Source of the DNA: Trichomonas vaginalis G3
Taxonomy: Eukaryota > Parabasalia > Trichomonadida > Trichomonadidae
Direction: 5' to 3'
DNA length: 64,000 bases
Assembly: GCF_026262505.1 (NCBI RefSeq)
Contig: NC_067206.1
Span: forward strand, 34,177,896 to 34,241,895
Shown here: piece by piece, positions 1-9,161 of the stretch
How positions within the stretch are numbered: the stretch's first letter is position 1
Layout of the letters: each line of letters begins with the position of its first letter
Made by a program: the position numbers and the translations under genes
Notes under the pieces: generated by a model
What the model was told of the DNA's origin: nothing
The model's input: only the letters and a program-made list of their open reading frames with translations
Databases searched by the model: none

Positions 1-220
1 AATACGGTATGGCACAAATGAGATATATAGAAACTTCCACCGAACAAATCTACAAATGTTAGACCATTCGGTAGTTTCTTAAGTTCTCTCAATAGAATAT
101 CTTTACATCTACTCTTATTTCCAAAGAAGGGTAACGGTGGTTTTGTAAAATTCATTTTATATACAATAATAAAAATGTTTTTCCCTGAAAAGTGACAGAA
201 AAGTGACTGGGGCTAGAGGG

Positions 221-235
221 CGCAACGCGCCTGGA
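221..235 (+). repeat. Left 15-bp target-site duplication of the foldback element
   Basis: The sequence CGCAACGCGCCTGGA occurs here and again, unchanged, at 890-904. The site lies inside the terminal repeat of the Polinton copy. The uninterrupted equivalent is visible in the other Polinton at 54053-54075 (with a few base differences), which confirms that this is an insertion. Confidence 0.9.
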
Positions 236-889
236 TGTTGTAAACAGAAATTCATCAAAAGTGACACCTCAGAAAAGCTAAAATATTGAATTTTTGGAAC
301 TTTTGATAGAGCACGTTTTTAAATATTAATTAAAGTAAATGTATATTTTGTAAAGATTCTTTTTAATAAAAAAATAAAATTTTGAAGAAGAACACAAAAT
401 CTTCTGAAAAATAATATCACATAAACTCATATTATTTTCTAATATATAACTATTTTATATAAAAATCAAATTCAATGATCTTAAAAGCGAAGGATAAACC
501 TCAAAATTTACGAATATAATGAGTGGGAATATAATGCTTATCTATCATAAAACCATATGAAATATCAATTTTTGCTTTACGCCTATTCCCACTCATTATA
601 TTCGTAAATTTTGAGGTTTATCCTTCGCTTTTAAGATCATTGAATTTGATTTTTATATAAAATAGTTATATATTAGAAAATAATATGAGTTTATGTGATA
701 TTATTTTTCAGAAGATTTCATTCTATATGCCTATGAAAAGTACTCTCAAAACTAACTTTTCCCTAATTATAATTAAATCTAGAATATTGTATTATGTTTA
801 GTATTATTTCATTTTTCTCATTCAATTTAGAATTTACAAATGTCAAAAAATTGAGAGCTGTCACTTTTGATGAATTTCTGTTTATTACA
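236..889. mobile_element. Foldback DNA element (654 bp, non-autonomous)
   Basis: The ends are TGTTGTAAACAG and, read inward from the right, TGTAATAAACAG. Both continue into a shared AAATTCATCAAAAGTGACA word. Inside, about 135 bp at 403-545 is repeated almost perfectly in inverse orientation at 584-718, so the element can fold into a long hairpin. It encodes no plausible protein. It is flanked by a perfect 15-bp direct repeat. The same two end types occur at 54948 and 38842, in the opposite orientation, on a larger relative. The superfamily is not assigned; a 15-bp duplication is long for most DNA transposons. Confidence 0.85.
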
Positions 890-904
890 CGCAACGCGCC
901 TGGA
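890..904 (+). repeat. Right 15-bp target-site duplication of the foldback element
   Basis: Exact copy of 221-235, immediately outside the right terminus CTGTTTATTACA of the foldback element. Confidence 0.9.
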
Positions 905-931
905 AGCCCCACTACCTTTTTTTTTTTTTTT

Positions 932-1075
932 ATATTCATAAAGATTTTCCAAAAATATGATACCGCAAAATTAAAAAAGTGACGTCTTGAGTGGAGTCAA
1001 AGGTCGAAATTGCTAGCTAAATGTTTTTTTAGCGAAATTGCGTATTGTACGTTTTTTTCGCAAAACGAAACCCTT
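932..1075. mobile_element. Terminal piece of the AAGGGTTT-ended element family
   Basis: This stretch matches 54240-54383 nearly base for base and ends in the same terminus, GAAACCC TT (AAGGGTTTCG when read inward). Here the terminus is followed by unrelated sequence (ATTATAGATAATCC), whereas at 54383 it is followed by the arm of a foldback element. That difference shows it is an independent mobile unit. The Polinton end at 931 is inserted directly against it. No coding frame was seen. It carries an AAAAGTGAC word at 975-983. Confidence 0.7.
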
Positions 1076-1789
1076 ATTATAGATAATCCTTTAACTCCAA
1101 TTTTTCTTGGAATATTTCTAAAAATTGAAAATTCCTAAGCAACACGCTCTTGAGTAGTAGAATGTGAATGAGAAAATATTTATGAATAATTTGTAATGAC
1201 CATTCACTATAACTTCGTGAATTCATCTTATGAACCAAAATTTCTTATTTAAAACTGTTTGCGACGCTCTTTAATCGGATTACTCCAAACTTAATTTAAA
1301 CCATTGTGCATGTGATATATGTTATTAAAGCTAGTTCAAAAATTTAAAAAAAATCAAGATTAAAATTGGTTAAGATTTTTGCATCATCATCATTAACAAT
1401 CGAGAAAATCATATTGGTTTAAGCATAGCTTTTGTTCGAGACTAAGCCACACACCTTTCTGATAAGAAATCTTCTTTTCCTGGATAAAAGTAAACTCTAG
1501 GAAGGCCTGATTAAAAATTTATAATAATCTATCGAAATGGGCATTATTATCATTCATTAGTTACCTTAACAATCTATCAATAAAATTTGAATTAATTTTT
1601 CATTATAATTTTGTGCTAACTAGATCATAATGCAATCAATGCAATTTAGCTAATATTTTGGAAACATTAAAATATAATATAATCATTAATCATATAAAAC
1701 AATTACAATATTTTTCAATGAAATCGAATTTGTTATAGACCAAAATAATACATTAATAGTATATTTTATTGACAAACAAACAAAAGATA
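1076..1789. other. Intergenic, no gene seen
   Basis: AT-rich sequence downstream of the SANT gene and beside the element debris. I see no open frame with protein-like composition, no tRNA fold and no repeat that recurs in the window. Confidence 0.6.
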
Positions 1790-2854
1790 TTACTTATGTA
1801 TTGCACCTTCAGATGCAACTTTCTTTCTACCTCCAGCTCTTTTCTTTGAAGCTGCTTGAAGGTTCTTCATATCATACAAGTTCTTGTTAAGGTAATAGAA
1901 CTCAATTACCTCCTTTACAGACTTATCAGGCAGGAACGAAGCGATTTTAACGAAATCTTTAGGATGAGAACACCATTGTTCAAGAAAGATGTTCTTTTCT
2001 TCCTCAGACCATTTAACTCTTTGTTTATAAACATGATGCTCGGATACAGGATCATTAACAAGCCTTGCATCAGTATTAAATTTAAACACATCTTTTTCAG
2101 CAGGGTTAATAATCATCGGAGTATCATCAGCAACAAATTCCATGTATACTTTATCATCTGCGGTCTTTGTCATAGATTCTGGCATGTCTTCTGGCCATGG
2201 GAAAACTGGATTTTCTGCTATTGTATCAACAGCATCGCATTGAGTATTCCAAATTCCCCGCATTGTGTCATATTGCTCTGCAAGAGCTTCTTCTTTCTCT
2301 TTTTCAATCATTTTAGTATAAAATACAGACGTAAATAATAATGGTAATAAATCTTCATGTTCTCGTAAATCTTGAACTGCATAAGGCGCATGTGAAGAAA
2401 ACATCATTCTTTGATTAGCATCAACGGATGCTTCTTTGGCTGCTAGTTTTGCATTATTCTTATTTTGTGCAATTACTGAATCAACTAAGTTCATATTTGC
2501 AATAAAACCTCCAACATCAACGACACCAAGAGAATCTGGTTGACTTTCGACATGAGAAACAACTCCTACAGTTTGTGGTGCTTGACGAAGTGTAGAAAGA
2601 TCAATTTGGTATTCAATAATTTGTGAATCAATTTTGTTTTTTTCATCAAGTACTTGTCCTTTTGTTGGAAGTGATGGATATGGCGCTGCAGGTATTGAAT
2701 TTTTCTTTGCTGGTGTAATTGCTTTCCAACTATGTTCTTTTCTGTAAGATTTATAATTGTCTTTGGGAGAACGATGAATTTGTTGGTAAGGTCTATTTAA
2801 TGGAGGGGCAACTCGTTTTGGGCCATCAGAGTAATTAGAATTGCCCGGACGCAT
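1790..2854 (-). CDS. SANT-domain protein, NCoR/Snt1 corepressor-like
   Basis: Nuclear chromatin protein, inferred. The C-terminal SANT domain (about residues 278-328 of 355) contains WSEEEKNIFLEQW, then HPKDF-KIASFLPDKSV and FYYLNK. This spacing and wording is that of the deacetylase-binding SANT domains of NCoR/SMRT and yeast Snt1 rather than of DNA-binding Myb repeats. A lysine/arginine-rich tail (KKRAGGRKK) follows and may be a nuclear localisation signal. The rest is polar and low in recognisable folds. The frame is open further upstream to 2959, but I chose the ATG at 2854 (protein begins MRPGNSNYSD) because a GTCACTTTT initiator-like word lies about 25 bases before it, inside the longer frame. 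A role in recruiting a histone deacetylase is family inference. A generic Myb/SANT protein is the alternative. Confidence 0.75.
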   Translation of the reverse strand: MRPGNSNYSDGPKRVAPPLNRPYQQIHRSPKDNYKSYRKEHSWKAITPAKKNSIPAAPYPSLPTKGQVLDEKNKIDSQIIEYQIDLSTLRQAPQTVGVVSHVESQPDSLGVVDVGGFIANMNLVDSVIAQNKNNAKLAAKEASVDANQRMMFSSHAPYAVQDLREHEDLLPLLFTSVFYTKMIEKEKEEALAEQYDTMRGIWNTQCDAVDTIAENPVFPWPEDMPESMTKTADDKVYMEFVADDTPMIINPAEKDVFKFNTDARLVNDPVSEHHVYKQRVKWSEEEKNIFLEQWCSHPKDFVKIASFLPDKSVKEVIEFYYLNKNLYDMKNLQAASKKRAGGRKKVASEGAIHK

Positions 2855-2878
2855 TAAATAAAAAAGAGTATGAAATTC

Positions 2879-2890
2879 TATAAAAGTGAC
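2879..2890 (-). promoter_or_regulatory. Initiator-like word of the SANT gene
   Basis: Read on the minus strand the sequence is GTCACTTTTATA. It ends 25 bases before the chosen ATG at 2854. It contains TCA-C-T, which fits the trichomonad initiator pattern TCA-Y-W. The same word precedes the RCC1 and CDP-DAG synthase genes. Confidence 0.5.
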
Positions 2891-3147
2891 GCTGTCACGA
2901 TTCCGAAGTAATGAATTTTTGATATCCATTTTCACGGTGAAAACATATATGACTAGCATTTTGATTACTAACTTAATGGGAAAAAGAACAAAAGAACGAA
3001 AATAATAAAGAAATATTGAGAAATTGAATGATAAAAGATGTTTTGACTAAACGATCTTGTTTGCATTCAAGAATTAAATACATTCTCACCTTCTCATTTA
3101 AATCCAAGCACTTATTTTTTCCAAAAAAAATTCAAAAATCCAAAAAT

Positions 3148-4165
3148 GATTTAAAATATTTTATACATGGCACGGCGGGCGCAAAAAGTGACAAAATAGA
3201 ATACCTATGGTGGCAAGACAAAGGAAACATTTTTGTAAGGCAAACATTATATCAAATACCTTTACTTTGTAATAAGAAATATAATTATCACGAAATTACA
3301 AATAAATATTGTTTAATATAATTAATAGCAAAATTCTTTTTTATTATTTCCCTTAAGACCTTACTTATTAAGTATACGTATAACAAGCTTGTACTGCATG
3401 TATTAGTTAATAGAACAAAAGAAAATGAGCTCAAATGAAAAAAATTTTCATGCTATTTTGGAAATATGCATATTCGAAGTATGAGAGTTGTAAACACTGA
3501 GAATTTTAAGCTTTGGTTGATGATAGTCTTTAATTTTTCTTGAAGTAGTAAATTATTTGATATGAAAATTTAATGGCCAGCATAATCAATCGTGCGTTTC
3601 GTTTCTTGATTGAGAAACGATGATTATGTGCTAATGAATTATTGCGTCTGACAGGTTATGATTATGGATACCTGAAATTAAGCTTTTATGGGAAACATCA
3701 CCGAGCGCCATTTGGCGCCCCTAATGCTGTTTCTATCGGTATGATTAAGGAGATTTCTTATGCACTTTCATCACTTGAACTTGAACGCTACAAGATATAT
3801 GCCCCCCTCCCAATGGGAGGTGGGAGCAAAAATTGAAATGTTTACATTGATTTTTGAATACTTTACAGGCGCGGGCGCAAGTGATCGGGTCAAAAAAAAT
3901 CATAAAAATATTCAAAAAGGCGATTTTAATAGATGTTTAAGAAGTAAATTTATTAATAACGATATTTCATAGTACAAAATGTGTTCAATCTCTTCGTAAA
4001 TCATTCAAAAAAATCAAAAGAATTTCCAAAATTCAATTTTTTAGTAAAATTTATATCTTTTTCTATCGTCTCCTCCCCACCAGTGGGAGCCACCGGAGGC
4101 GCGGGCGGCGCCGCTGGCGCCAAAAAAGTAGCGCCCATCGTGCCATGTATAAAATATTTATATTT
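3148..4165. repeat. Inverted-repeat pair enclosing GC-rich palindromes
   Basis: A ~40-bp stretch at 3148-3190 (core ATTTTATACATGGCACG, then GGGCGC) recurs inverted at 4119-4165. Between them the AT-rich DNA is broken by short GC-rich palindromes: GCGCCA-TT-TGGCGC at 3705-3718, CCTCCC-AAT-GGGAGG at 3806-3820, and GGCGCC-GCT-GGCGCC near 4107-4121. There is also a perfect 7-bp stem TCGTTTC/GAAACGA at 3599-3620. No believable gene lies inside. The layout suits a foldback or MITE-like element of about 1 kb, but I found no clear target duplication. Confidence 0.45.
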
Positions 4166-5767
4166 TAAGGATGCCCTCACCATGTCAGATTTTTTGTGCA
4201 CGTAAAACTTTTGATATACTTAAATCTAGAATCGGGTATTCTGTCATATATATTAATTTTTTATAAGCTACTAACTCTAATAATATTTCTGAATAATAAT
4301 TGTTTTTCACGATATTCAGATTTGATTTAAGGCCAAAATCGCACATAATCAAAATATCAATCCGTCACAATTTTTTAAATTCCAATGGTATTCTACCATA
4401 TTGATTATACGGATACAAAATTAACATTCATGAAGTTATTAGATTAGGAAAATTGAATGAACCACATTCAATTTTTTTGATTTTCCTCTCAATTTTATAA
4501 AGGATATAACTCAAGAACATGTAACATCAGGAATTGTTCAAATATTTGAGTAGAGTCATTCCTTTTTGGATAAAAGTCTGACGGAACGATATTTTAAAAA
4601 AGATCTAATATGAAGAAATTAAAAAATCTAATTTTATCAAAATAAAGGTTTATTCAACAGTATGCAAACCACAAAAAATTTGCATGCAAGAGAAAATTCT
4701 GGCATCAATGCTAGTAAACAATAACTATTATTCCGACCTCTGGATTTTTTTGAAAAAACGCGACAGACTTACCATCATGTTTTTTTGCATATTTGAAATG
4801 TGTATATAGTATATAATATGAGTTTCATCCCGTTTTTTTTTCCGATGAGTTTTTAAAATTTGATCAATCAAATATATTAATTTTTCGCCAATGAAATACA
4901 ATATTTTATAATTTAACATGAGTTTATTGGTATCAACTCGATTATTTTAGAAATATAAGTATGATTGCTTATTGATCTAACAATTCATGGAAAAATCTCT
5001 GGATTTTTGGTACACAGCTTTACGATATGGTACCTAAACTAGGTCGAACAACATATTTAACAAAAGACATTGCTGTGTCCCATATCTTGCTTTGTTTGGA
5101 AATTGTAAACGGCAATCCAAAAAAGTGCTGTGTATTCTAGTGTAAGTAGAGAAAATTTCATAATTATTGTGAAATAATAATATTTACTTGCAACTCAAGT
5201 TTATTTTAGTAGAAATAAGGGGAAATATTATTCTATTTTTAAATTTTTACACTTTTGAATACTCTTCAGAATTTCTTTGAAAATTTAAAACTCATTCAAC
5301 TCGACATAGAAAGCGATCTAGAGCCCCAAAGTTTTACTACAATAATAATCATATATTTCAAGTATTTTTATGGAATGTAAGGGCATCCTTAATGTCAAAA
5401 TCATTAAATCGCAAAAATTTTGAATAATAAGATGCACTGTAATTTAAATATGCTAACTAATTGTTATCAATTTTTTTTGTTTTATTACAGAAAATCTAAT
5501 TTTTGATTTATTTTTTAGTCTAAAATAGTAGTTACAGCTTTCTTGCTTCCACGTTTGCTAATATTATAAAGTGCAAACTATATACTCAGTGCATTTAGCA
5601 TCCATAGATCTCATCCAAGAGTAAATTTTAGACGAAAAGCATTAGAACCAGATGGAAATACAAAAACTACTATTACCAATAGGGAATGCATTCAGTCAAA
5701 TATGAGAGAAGCTTTGAAGATAAAGATATGTACTAAAATTTCTAAACGGATATAAAATCTACTTGAA
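4166..5767. other. Long intergenic stretch, no gene supported
   Basis: About 1.6 kb without a convincing frame. Two short open stretches (about 5020-5145 and 5600-5720) have mildly protein-like composition. They lack a proper start and match nothing I recognise, so I treat them as chance or very old relics. Confidence 0.5.
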
Positions 5768-6469
5768 ATGAGTGTCGAAGTAAGTGAAGATAAAATGGTA
5801 AAGTTATTTTTAAAGAAAATTAAAGCAACAAAAAAGAGATTTATGGATGCTATCATACGATGCAATGCTCTTGAAGATCAATCTCAAGTCGAAATGCTTC
5901 GCTCGGCCGTAAATGCAATTTCAAATACAATTGCTGCTCTCACTCAAAAAACAGCTAGTTTATCTGACCTGAAAAGATATCATATCAAAGTAGATCTCGT
6001 AGATGATCCAGAAACATATCCTGCAGAAGTAAAGCTCGAATTACGACAGAAAGAAAGATCACACCCATTACCACTAAATCATAAAATAGTAGTTAAGCCT
6101 CCAATGGGAGACAGCGTTTCAACTAAAATCGTTAAAGAGAGAAATGCAAAAATGAATTACACTCATAAGTTTGACTTTGGACCATGTGTCGAAAGTACAG
6201 TTAGAATGGTTACTGGAGGAGATATGGAATTTGATATCATGAGAATCTCCAGTGTGATGGGGCAGAAAAAGACTCAACTAATAGCTCTTGCTACTGCTCC
6301 ATTGAATCAGCTTAGTTTTTCATCATCATTAACAATACCTTTACATTTTGTTAATATTGACGGATCAAAAACACAGTATATCTTCGAAGCAATGTTTACA
6401 GTCGATAGACCATTAGTGCCTTTAGAAGAATTGAGAATAGACGAAAATATAGATGTTATTCCTGAATAA
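5768..6469 (+). CDS. Unknown protein, helical N-terminus and C2-like C-terminus
   Basis: 233 residues. Residues 1-75 are predicted helical with heptad-like hydrophobics (for example AVNAISNTIAAL), likely a coiled coil. Residues about 70-225 alternate beta-strand-like segments and include HKFDFG, then MEFDIMR, then LIALATAPLNQL and LTIPLHF. This order resembles a C2-type beta-sandwich such as those in CC2D1-like proteins. No calcium-binding aspartate loops are evident, so if it is C2 it may bind lipid or protein without calcium. No signal peptide or membrane segment. The start is the first ATG in the frame, preceded by AT-rich leader. No GTCACTTTT word lies close by, unlike its neighbours. Function is not assigned. 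Confidence 0.7.
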   Translation: MSVEVSEDKMVKLFLKKIKATKKRFMDAIIRCNALEDQSQVEMLRSAVNAISNTIAALTQKTASLSDLKRYHIKVDLVDDPETYPAEVKLELRQKERSHPLPLNHKIVVKPPMGDSVSTKIVKERNAKMNYTHKFDFGPCVESTVRMVTGGDMEFDIMRISSVMGQKKTQLIALATAPLNQLSFSSSLTIPLHFVNIDGSKTQYIFEAMFTVDRPLVPLEELRIDENIDVIPE

Positions 6470-6847
6470 AATTTTTATCATGCTGTTTTTATTATAAATA
6501 ACTACTATACACTTCCTAAAAATACTAGAATAATACACCCAATAGCATATAATTTTATGAAAATATTGAAAATGAATTCTTATCATTTTTAACATCTCTC
6601 ATTGACTGAAACTTATAAGGCTCAGAGAATACAAATATATCACATTAGTATTTTCTTGATTAGGTTATTATGAGCTTTTCAATTCCTACTTTCATGGCAA
6701 ATAGCTATAAATAACTATGAACTATGCATAGTATGTTGGAGTGTTGATTTTTTAGCACCTGTTGGCATTAAATTATTCGAGTAATAGTGCTACATATGAT
6801 ACGTTTTGATTTGCACCAAAATTTTGCAAAAAGTGACAATAACAGAA
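6470..6847. other. Intergenic and leader of the armadillo gene
   Basis: AT-rich spacer with nothing recognisable except the AAAAGTGAC word at 6829-6837. Confidence 0.5.
6829..6837 (+). promoter_or_regulatory. AAAAGTGAC word before the armadillo gene
   Basis: It lies 10 bases before the ATG at 6848, in the inverse orientation to the word before the RCC1 gene. The longer frame that would start at 6806 reads through it, which argues for the ATG at 6848. Confidence 0.45.
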
Positions 6848-7828
6848 ATGGAAACTCGAGTTACAACAGCTTCAATCAATGCATACATTTTGAAAACAGG
6901 TAGCGAGAAATGCGTATCAGTTTCAAGGAACACTTTGATCGAAATGCTCGAGACATATAACGATATTTACTTCGATTTAGATGAAGAATTGTTTGTCAAT
7001 GATCCAAATCCTGATAATCCCCAACCAGTCATTGACGTTCTACTTCTAGTTAAATCCCCGTACACTCCACATATCGATTTCTTCAAAGTCGGTGCACGTT
7101 ATTTAAGAATTTTATCGCGCAAACCAGCCAACTATCAATATTTCGATGCATCATGTCATAGGCTTATGAAATTACTTTTGTCAATACATGACAATGCTCT
7201 TAGTATTGAAGCCTGCCATATACTTTTGAGAATTTTATCTCATTTGCCTTATATTCGCACAGTTCTTAAGGATCCTGAGGCATTTTTCCAATCTTTATAC
7301 CAATGCTTACAGAGTAATGAAGATAATCTTGCTGTTGCTGCAGCAGCAGCTTTTCAATCTTTTGCTTATCACCAACCAGGAAAAACATACATTTGCAATA
7401 AAGGCGTTCACGTTAAAGCTCTTTCCCTCATGCTCGAAAGACCAATTACTTCTCCTTTATTCGAAAGACTTCTTGGATTTTTGAATAATATGTCCAGTGA
7501 AGCTGTTGTTGTTCGAAGCATTAGAGAGAGTGGAACAATTACCGATGTTATAGAAGCACTAACTCTTAAGCCAATTACAGATTTAACTGTTGATGCAGCT
7601 GGTGTTGTTCAGAACATCGCAAGAGAAGAAGAATCCAGGAAAAAACTTCTTGAAGGTGGTGTAATTGATGCTTTGCTCAATCTTACAGTATCTGATAACC
7701 TTCAGGCACAAGTCAGAGCTATTGGCGCGATCATCAACATTCTTGGTCCACAATGCGATGATATTAACACTCTCAAGCAAGCATTATCTCGTATGATAGC
7801 TTTATCTGCTCTTGGAAGAGCTTTGTAG
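6848..7828 (+). CDS. Armadillo/HEAT-like repeat protein
   Basis: 326 residues, all helical in character. From about residue 90 on it shows repeated ~42-residue helical units with armadillo signatures, clearest at the C-terminus (GGVIDALLNLTVSDNL, then VRAIGAIINILG) and in TVDAAGVVQNIAREEE. Such proteins are cytosolic or cytoskeletal scaffolds. The partner cannot be read from the sequence. There is no signal peptide or membrane helix. I start at METRVTTAS rather than at the upstream ATG at 6806, because the promoter-like word sits between them. The protein ends cleanly with a short AT-rich 3' region. Confidence 0.75.
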   Translation: METRVTTASINAYILKTGSEKCVSVSRNTLIEMLETYNDIYFDLDEELFVNDPNPDNPQPVIDVLLLVKSPYTPHIDFFKVGARYLRILSRKPANYQYFDASCHRLMKLLLSIHDNALSIEACHILLRILSHLPYIRTVLKDPEAFFQSLYQCLQSNEDNLAVAAAAAFQSFAYHQPGKTYICNKGVHVKALSLMLERPITSPLFERLLGFLNNMSSEAVVVRSIRESGTITDVIEALTLKPITDLTVDAAGVVQNIAREEESRKKLLEGGVIDALLNLTVSDNLQAQVRAIGAIINILGPQCDDINTLKQALSRMIALSALGRAL

Positions 7829-8298
7829 ATTTAAACTGTTTGATATTATATATTTATGTAATTATTCACAATAATATTTGTTTATTTATCCATAAATTCC
7901 TGCAGTTGAAGTATATTATCTGTCAAGCAGCATCAATACTTTGCCAAATGAAAATTGAATTATTAAATCATCCGAAAATACTAATGGTGTTTGGAAAAAA
8001 TACAAGTTGTACGATTTATAGCATGCGTATATATCAAATGGATCCCATACTCAATTAATAAGAAAGATGCGTTCAATCTGAAAGAAGACAAGATTGATTA
8101 AATATTCACCAAATAAAAAGCTATGCCTAAATCAGCTATAATGAAAGAGAAAAAAGGAAAATTTTCAAAAGAATTTTTTCAGGAAAGAAATTTGGATAAA
8201 GAAAATGGGTTCCCACAACAAGGAAATGCTTTTCATATAAGAGAATACAAGAATTTTGCACAAGGTCAAAATTCAGTAACAATATAAAAGTGACAGTG
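7829..8298. other. Intergenic, no gene seen
   Basis: AT-rich spacer between the armadillo and HMG-box genes. Its 72-codon open stretch from 7840 has a composition like non-coding DNA. Confidence 0.5.
8286..8294 (+). promoter_or_regulatory. AAAAGTGAC word before the HMG-box gene
   Basis: It ends 4 bases before the ATG at 8299, in the same orientation as the word before the armadillo gene. If it marks transcription start, the leader is extremely short. Confidence 0.45.
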
Positions 8299-8721
8299 AT
8301 GGCGGAGGAGGATGCCGAATCTCCTCATGCCGTAAAAACTCCGAATGCATTCATTTTGTTTTCAAATGAGGTTCGGCGAGAAATTTCTTCGAAGCTGCCG
8401 TTTTCGCAGATTAGCGTTGAAATTTCAAACCGTTGGAAACAATTAGATGAAACATCAAAGCAACGATATAAAAACAGAGCAAAAGAATTACGAGAGAAAG
8501 AACTATCAAAAAATACAGAAGCGAAAATCAAATATAAAAAGAAAGAGGATCGAATTCAAGATAAAATAGTTAAAAATTTCCTTGACATAGATTCTTTTTC
8601 ATCATTATTCGACCTTGCATCTAAAACGCCCGCTAAATCCAAAAAGAACAGGCCGACCGTTCCAAAATTTTTACATTTAAATCCAAAAAAGCCTCCAAAG
8701 AGGCAGCATCAACCACAGTAG
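8299..8721 (+). CDS. Small HMG-box DNA-binding protein
   Basis: 140 residues. A single HMG box spans roughly residues 12-75: KTPNAFILFSNEVRREI, ISVEISNRWKQLDE and RYKNRAKELREKE give the three helices with the usual aromatic and basic positions. A basic tail (PAKSKKNRP, PKKPPKRQ) follows. Proteins of this build bend DNA and act in chromatin or as MATA/SOX-type regulators. A single box with a basic tail favours a chromatin architectural role, by inference. The start is the first ATG after the AAAAGTGAC word; the reading frame itself opens a few codons earlier at a GTG that lies within that word. Confidence 0.88.
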   Translation: MAEEDAESPHAVKTPNAFILFSNEVRREISSKLPFSQISVEISNRWKQLDETSKQRYKNRAKELREKELSKNTEAKIKYKKKEDRIQDKIVKNFLDIDSFSSLFDLASKTPAKSKKNRPTVPKFLHLNPKKPPKRQHQPQ

Positions 8722-9161
8722 ATACTGTTTATATTATTGCGTTGTTATTATATTAATAGATATATTATAGAGATAACTTTCTCGATTTTTGTTTAAAATC
8801 GAACTGTTTTGTATATATTTTATAGAGCTGATTAAATACATACTGTGTGTATTAATTATTACTTTTTAACTTTTTATATTTTTAATGAATCCTTTGCCTT
8901 AGTATCTCAAATATATCAAAATGCATTTTGCTTCATGTACCAAGAATAGTACCACTATATCAATGCATTTCGATAACAAATCAATTTCAAGATATGTATA
9001 TAAAGGGAAAAAGTAATGTATTGTATGATGATAGTATAATAGTCCATCAAAAATGCATGATAATGGCTGCTTGATTGCTCTTAGTAGTTATATCTCCATT
9101 CAAAATTTCTTTATAAAATCTCCAAAATTTGAATTTGTCACTTTTTTGTATTATAAAATCG
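8722..9161. other. Intergenic, no gene seen
   Basis: AT-rich spacer. Only the GTCACTTTT word at 9137-9145 stands out. Confidence 0.5.
9137..9145 (+). promoter_or_regulatory. Initiator-like word of the RCC1 gene
   Basis: GTCACTTTT, 16 bases before the ATG at 9162, in the initiator orientation (TCA-C-T). The upstream in-frame ATG at 9129 lies before it and is therefore unlikely to be used. Confidence 0.5.

Larger units (their letters stand above)
1..931 (-). mobile_element. End of a Polinton/Maverick copy (fossil), interrupted by a foldback element
   Basis: Positions 1-220 read as the reverse complement of the left end of the Polinton at 40321-54105, including the start of its adenine methyltransferase and the doubled GTCACTTTT word. 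Positions 905-931 are the outermost terminal inverted repeat (CCCCACTACC followed by a T-run). The element runs off the left edge of the window. It is broken at least once, by insertion of the 654-bp element at 236-889. Its terminal repeat differs slightly from that of the other copy, so the two are related but not a recent duplicate pair. Family assignment rests on the shared termini and on the genes of the larger copy. Confidence 0.85.

Noticed and set aside
3028-3321. 97-codon frame as a gene
   Set aside because: It runs through the inverted-repeat end at 3148-3190, has no recognisable domain and has AT-driven composition.
5600-5720. Short protein-like stretch before the C2-like gene as an upstream exon
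   Set aside because: No start codon or splice-like signals (GTATGT, ACTAAC...AG) could be placed around it.
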